A stretch of DNA of 64,000 nt from the NCBI GenBank assembly GCA_000507305.1, contig DF239834.1:1-64000 (forward strand). The letters run 5' to 3'. Shown here piece by piece: positions 59,208 to 64,000 of this stretch. This DNA comes from Breviolum minutum Mf 1.05b.01. Its lineage: Eukaryota > Sar > Dinophyceae > Suessiales > Symbiodiniaceae. A program made the position numbers and the translations under genes. The number at the start of each line of letters is the position of its first letter. Positions within the stretch are counted from its first letter, which is position 1. The notes below the pieces were generated by a model that had not been told where the DNA came from, ran no database searches, and worked only from the letters and a program-made list of their open reading frames with translations.

Positions 59208-62200
59208 CAGCCTTTACGTTGCTTCAAAGTCCGCTTTGGGAACCCCAACTTCAGGATCAGTCCAAAACGGGGTCATTGCTTCAAATTGGTAAGGATTGTG
59301 GAGATTCCGGGTTTGGAATTGTTTTTCAGGTACTTCATGTTGCCTTTGGTAGCTGAAAACCATTCGACTTCGGGGTTGGGAAGATGTACTATTTTGACCT
59401 ATTTTGGTTAGATGATTGAACATCTTTATTCATCTTTATTCCACACAAAGGATATTTTGAAAATTGCAAGAAATACAAAAAACACTCAAAAACGTAGCGC
59501 TTTTGAGGTGTCGTGACTCGGACGACTTTGGATGGATAGGTTAGTTCTTGCTGAAGTGCTTCGTTTTTGAAAGTGATCTTGGATTTTTTTTGCCAAGCTC
59601 CATGAGGACTACTTCAAGCCACTACACGGGTTTACACCCAGAAGCCCACTATCAGAAGACTTCCAGAAGCCGCAAGCTGTGATACCCAGATATCGCAATC
59701 TGACAAATGAAGTACTCCATGACTTGGTTTCACGTGGGCAACCGTTTGTTGTGGAAGACTGTGGTCAAGATGCAACTTGGATACAAAACATTGGATAAAC
59801 ATTTATTCTTTACCCCTGCAGTGCTTGCCAGTTTGGGGGTGGCAAACTTTGCTAGTAATTCACTTGGAATTGGAGGGTGAAGGTGATCTGACTGAGCCAA
59901 TGCAAAAAACCTTTAAACTTTTGGGGATTATATATATATATATATATACACATATGTGATAGGACAGATAAAGTATTTAAACTTTTTTTTTTCATGGTCC
60001 TTTGGCTAAGTAAGTCATAGGCATCGGCATAGGTCATTGGCTATGGGTTTGCAATGTTAATTTCATCATATTTCATCCAATTTTTGGAGCACATAATATA
60101 TGCAAGTCCGCCATGTACAAACCTGTTGATCGTGAGATCAGGGGTTGGCCGCATGGGTGTGCATGATGCCTCACTTCGCATTTACTGTAGTCCAAAAACC
60201 CACAATTTACAACATGAGTCTGGTGTCGCTCGCACATATTCAAGTTAAAACTTTAGTGCAACACACTAAGACAATCTGCAAGAAGTAGGCCAACATGGCC
60301 AAATCCATACAATCTAGCAGATGTACTTGTATAGATTACAATTCAATGATTTTTTGGGTCTACTGTACGTTTACGATGCGACGATGCCCTTATATGGATG
60401 ATATGAGCTGGCTCCTCAGGCTCCTTTGGCAGCTTGGAGTTGCGAAGATTATGCACTTCAATGGCCTCAGGGAAAGATGCGTGCCGAGTATTCTGAGAAG
60501 CAACGGCCCGTATTGTTGGGAGAGGGCGATTGGTTCAGGACTGACCCCCGGTGGATTCCGGTTGAAGATGAGCGTTCAAACTATGAACAACTCAAAGGCA
60601 TGCAACCACCACCGCATGCAGAAAAAAGGACCTTGAGGCCCACAAGCCGAGAGCCTCAGCACATGTCCAAAGGGGACAGGCTGGCAGGACCCTACATTTG
60701 GCATGTCAAGGACTTGATAGCTCAACGTTGAGTCGCTGTCCAGTCGCTTTCCATAGCTTTCCGCTCCCCAACAGGATCATGAGCCCAATCAGTGCTGCAA
60801 CTCCACAGAGACGTGCCATTTTTTTAACTTAAAATTTGGCAGGAAAGGATGGGACTGACAATGGAAAGATTATGCAGTATGGCTTTTGCCATGTAGATTT
60901 CTATCGTTGAGTTTAGTGTAGCAATAGTTATTTAGATCCAGTGAAGGAATTTTAAGCGCTAATGATGCACATACTATTGTTCTTGCTGACAAAATTCAAA
61001 TGTACTATTCACAAGTTTTTATACACCACGTGCATACAATCCATTTCCCATTGCACATTTTTCTAGGCTGTATATCTCGCTCCAAACCTAAAAGTTATGA
61101 TACTAGTAGATCTGATAGGTTTGATACCAAATGTAGGTGATGAATGCCTTTGGTGGCTGTGCTTCTACAGAGGTGATTTAGGGAAACACAGGGGGACATA
61201 TCGACATACAGCAACAGATAAAACATAGATAGGCTGCACCAAACACACGTAGACTCATGAAGCAATCATTACAACAATAATTGAACCAACATGCAAGTAT
61301 ACTTACCATGACAATACGAAGATGTATATTTAGATGAACAAATACGAAGATTTTTTTGGTATAATGATAGTGTAATGTATATATTGAATATATCAACTCC
61401 AAGAGAATTTTCGATGAGTAGTACTTCGTGGTGGTGTCGTTTCCTTTCTTTATCGGACAACTGATGGCAACAAAAGCTGCGCCATTGAACCGAGGTGCTG
61501 GCCGGTCAAAAGGGCTGTCCAAGCATTGTGGAAGACACCATACTTTTTGCAGTCCAAACGTATCAACGCAGAAGAAGCCTTGGACTCCTTTGAGCTTTGG
61601 TTCAGTTTGGCTGGTGGGGGTGCCCTGAGTCATGCGGATGTATCTTGACTTCAAATATGATACCATTGATGTGCTGCATCATTTTTGATGATTTGTGATG
61701 CTCCAGCTATGGAGTTGCGGACGTATTCGTCATCCACTGTGGCATTTTCTTGCATTTTTGATGCCTGTCCCGCAGTTTCTGGGACAGGCATATAATGAAA
61801 TGACGCTCTCACTCCAACTACGTGGGTCAAAGGAATGGCGTTTGGCCATGCACCCGCAGGTAGCAACGGCACCTTGGATGACTTTTTGTACCACATGGCC
61901 ATATGCCCAAACAAAGTGAAGCCAGGGCGGCATACAAGGTCATTAGCTTATCTGACTCCGATATACTGTGTCCATACTGCAAAATGATGTAAGTAATATG
62001 CAGTACTAGATCCGATTCGCTTGATTGTAGTCCATGGTTCCTCTTGCGCCATATCATTGCAGGCGGTTTTGTGTGTGTCAGGGTTATGTCAAGATATTTC
62101 TTAATCACAAGAATGCATTTAAGACTACCCCCCTGCCTAATGAACCGTCTCTGCCTTGAGATCAAGGCATTTGACGCTGTTGAATCACATGATGGTGGCA

Positions 62201-62739
62201 TCTATAAATCAAAACGCTGGCTGCCCGAATATGATTTCACCCTGCATCAAGGGGAATGCTTTGTTTTCCCACCTGGCTACTTCCATGAGACCTTTGTCAG
62301 GTGCGCGTGGCTTTGCGATTCGTGGGGGTACATCATGTAAACAGGAGACGGGGAAGAAATTGATAGAAATTCACAAGATAAGATTATGAGGATGTTACAT
62401 GGTTTTTAGCTGATTCATGTTTGATATGTTTGTCTCCATGGTATACATTCCCTGAAACTAACATAGCACCTGAAAATAGGCCATCCCAAAAGGAAACTAA
62501 TATTCCAACCATCCATTCTTAGATGCTATGTTAGTTTCAGAGAGGGTACTGTACGCGAACCAATGTATTTAGACTGTAGAGCCATGTCAGCAGTGTCATT
62601 CCTGGCTGGCTAAATTCGCTCTCGTCAATTCCATCAGGCCAGAGACATCCGAAACCTGCACTGTTGCAGCTACGTTTCAGTTCAATACGCCTTTGCCAGC
62701 GTCTTAGCTGCAGATTCAGGCAGCATTCGGCATTACTAT
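59208..62739 (+). CDS. JmjC/cupin-like Fe(II) dioxygenase
   Basis: Member of the cupin_8/JmjC superfamily (2-oxoglutarate- and Fe(II)-dependent hydroxylases or demethylases); substrate unknown. Exons: 59208-59288, 59598-59771, 60420-60715, 61513-61639, 61788 to about 61870, about 62175-62300, and about 62646-62739. Markers in order: SRGQPFVVEDCGQD, AAWSCEDYALQWPQGKMRAE, PYIWHVKDLAVQALWKTPYF, ELWFSLAGGGALSHAD (HxD metal ligands), AYNEMTLSLQLRGSKEWRLA, LPEYDFTLHQGECFVFPPGY with FHETF (second His ligand), and CTVAATFQFNTPLPA near the end. The double-stranded beta-helix core is therefore complete. One intron starts with GC (59772) and one with GA (60716), both needed to keep the motifs in frame. 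The 61870-62175 junction and the last exon are approximate. Confidence 0.82.
62450..62546. mobile_element. Fold-back (MITE-like) element, copy 2
   Basis: The left arm CCCTGAAACTAACATAGCA (62450-62468) and right arm GCTATGTTAGTTTCAGAGAG (62525-62544) are inverted repeats and share the core GAAACTAACATA with the element at 55890-55990. It lies between the last two JmjC exons, that is, inside an intron. Confidence 0.6.
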
Positions 62740-63384
62740 CCGTCATTGTAGTGGGATGGAAATTTCTATATGGATCCAGCAGCAGTAATGAGAACAAGAG
62801 GAAGTTACAAACAGCAAAATGGACACTACCAGGAGATTCTGAATGATGATCAAGAGTCAAGAATCATCATGATCCTATCAGATGATTTGCAAGCAAGACA
62901 TCTCTCGCCATAGATCAGCAGCAGTCGAACATCATTCATCACGCGTTCTTTATTGCATTTAGACCACGCTGTACCACGTGTATTCTTGAAAATAGATAGC
63001 CAGACCCTGTGAGGCCCGCTATTGGCGAAGCTTTTTGCCACGTTGGTTTAACAGCCACCTAAGCTGGGAGGACCCTACATGATCCGGTGCGCTCAACATG
63101 ATGGTTTCTTAACTTGATGATTTAGTCTAGATTTAGTATGACATTATGACATCTTGATTAATTCAACTACTCGTACTTTGAATTTTCGGACCTTGCATGG
63201 AAGATAGATGAGGAAAGATGAGGCGCTGTTGTGAAACCAGGTCCTGCAAAGCTATATGTTACATGCTTCAAGGCAAAGTGGTTGAAGGTGTCAATGCTCT
63301 TGATTTGTTCTTCATCTGCACGATGTCTTGACTTCATGACATGTTTCCTTGGCTCAAGGATCAGGCACTTATTTTTTGCAGATC
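62740..63384. other. Intergenic, no gene seen
   Basis: No protein-like frame on plus. The minus ORFs (62860-62537, 63041-62850) are weak. A pyrimidine-rich TTATTTTTTGCAG at 63369-63381 just before the next ATG looks like a splice or spliced-leader acceptor. Confidence 0.4.
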
Positions 63385-64000
63385 ATGACATCACTCTCGA
63401 TTTTCTTGGCCGCGACCCTTTGGGAAGGGGTGGTGGCTGATGCGGGTGCCAATCGCTCGCATTTTCTGGGCAAGTCAGCTGTTGAAGTGACAGCTTCAGG
63501 GGCCAAGTGTGGGCCATTAGACTTGCCTGAGAATGCAGGTTGCAAAGAGGTGGTGGAATGGGCTGTAAGTGGTGGCAAGAATGACCCAAGTGCTGATGGT
63601 TGGTACTACAATATGCCCAGTATTGCTGGGGTAAAGTACGGCCAAGGGACTTTGGCAGATTTCCAGCGGCTTTATTATTGTGCACCACCAGGCAAGGACA
63701 AGTTTTGTGGTTTGCCTCCTTGCAGTGGATGCAGCAACCCTCCTTGCAACGACTGCTTTGCGGGGCATCAGCTGTATGCTTCCCTGCGGCCAGGCTGTGA
63801 TGGCAACAACCGAGGTGTTGGTTGTGTGCCACCCAAGTCTGCTATGGGCTACAAAGGACAACATTGGCCAACCAGCGTCATCTATGGCACACAGGAGATG
63901 CATATCTTTGCCATTGGCGATTGGGGTGGCATGGATGGCTCCTTGGATACCAATGAAGGACGGCCCAACATTGTGGCCTACGATTGGGGTAAACGTCCTG
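63385..64000 (+). CDS. Secreted metallophosphatase (acid phosphatase-like), partial
   Basis: ATG 63385 opens a frame that runs without a stop or visible intron to the window end (205 residues, 3' part missing). The start MTSLSIFLAATLWEGVVADA is a plausible signal peptide, so the product is probably exported or lumenal. Residues about 110-130 are Cys-rich (FCGLPPCSGCSNPPCNDCF). At about 183-190 stands FAIGDWGG, the GDxGG metal-binding start of tartrate-resistant/purple acid phosphatases in the calcineurin-like phosphoesterase superfamily, followed by NIVAYDWGK. The likely reaction is hydrolysis of phosphate monoesters, such as phosphate scavenging. A good acceptor TTTTTTGCAG ends 3 bp before the ATG, consistent with cis- or trans-splicing there. 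The antisense ORFs over this region are shadows. Confidence 0.82.
   Translation, partial: MTSLSIFLAATLWEGVVADAGANRSHFLGKSAVEVTASGAKCGPLDLPENAGCKEVVEWAVSGGKNDPSADGWYYNMPSIAGVKYGQGTLADFQRLYYCAPPGKDKFCGLPPCSGCSNPPCNDCFAGHQLYASLRPGCDGNNRGVGCVPPKSAMGYKGQHWPTSVIYGTQEMHIFAIGDWGGMDGSLDTNEGRPNIVAYDWGKRP

Noticed and set aside
1..64000. Search for tRNA, rRNA, snRNA and a dinoflagellate spliced-leader relic (GGCTCAAG-type) upstream of gene starts
   Set aside because: No convincing match was seen by eye; a covariance-model search would be needed to exclude them.

Overview
The window is nuclear DNA of an alveolate-type eukaryote, most probably a dinoflagellate of the Symbiodiniaceae kind. The evidence is many short exons (about 27 to 860 bp) separated by introns of about 70 to 800 bp or more, acceptors that almost always read AG followed by G, and several introns that begin with GC or GA instead of GT but join recognisable protein motifs in frame. 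There are also long AT, CAT, CAA, GAA and TTTTG simple repeats and two assembly gaps (29637-30168 and 48590-48706). No rRNA, tRNA, CRISPR array or bacterial operon structure was seen. Nearly all supported exons are on the plus strand; most long minus-strand ORFs are codon-mirrored shadows.

Layout. 1-2525: exons of an acidic or low-complexity repeat protein. 4178-7399: a PrimPol primase-polymerase, complete from the catalytic DLE motif to the C-terminal zinc finger. 7.9-15 kb: coding-like plus-strand exons of unrecognised gene(s). 15.5-18.1 kb: an unrecognised multi-exon gene, possibly convergent with a small basic minus-strand gene (19.05-18.17 kb). 19.2-23.4 kb: more unrecognised exons ending in one with a FAN1 signature. 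23.9-26.1 kb: a PAF-acetylhydrolase/dienelactone-hydrolase-like serine hydrolase with its full triad. 27.2-28.4 kb: an acidic protein. 29.06-30.4 kb: a helical-repeat (RAP/OPR-like) gene across the first gap. 31.69-34.17 kb: the C-terminal nuclease half of FAN1, solved exon by exon. 34.3-38 kb: unrecognised exons. 38.13-38.68 kb: a compact three-exon gene of unknown family. 39.8-52 kb: pepsin-family (A1) aspartyl peptidase exons interleaved with unrelated coding exons. 54-58.8 kb: unrecognised exons. 59.2-62.7 kb: a JmjC/cupin-like dioxygenase. 63385 to the end: a secreted metallophosphatase running off the edge.

PrimPol (repriming past damage) and FAN1 (interstrand-crosslink nuclease) both act in replication-stress tolerance; the other identified genes (lipid esterase, aspartyl peptidase, dioxygenase, acid phosphatase) show no shared pathway. 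This is an ordinary eukaryotic gene series, not an operon.

The strongest general signal is the intron biology. Nine introns that I could place by protein homology use GC or GA donors. Several have short duplicated sequences at both ends, as expected of introns gained by insertion. Exon boundaries were worked out by hand from reading phase and family motifs; those marked approximate may be off by a few codons.
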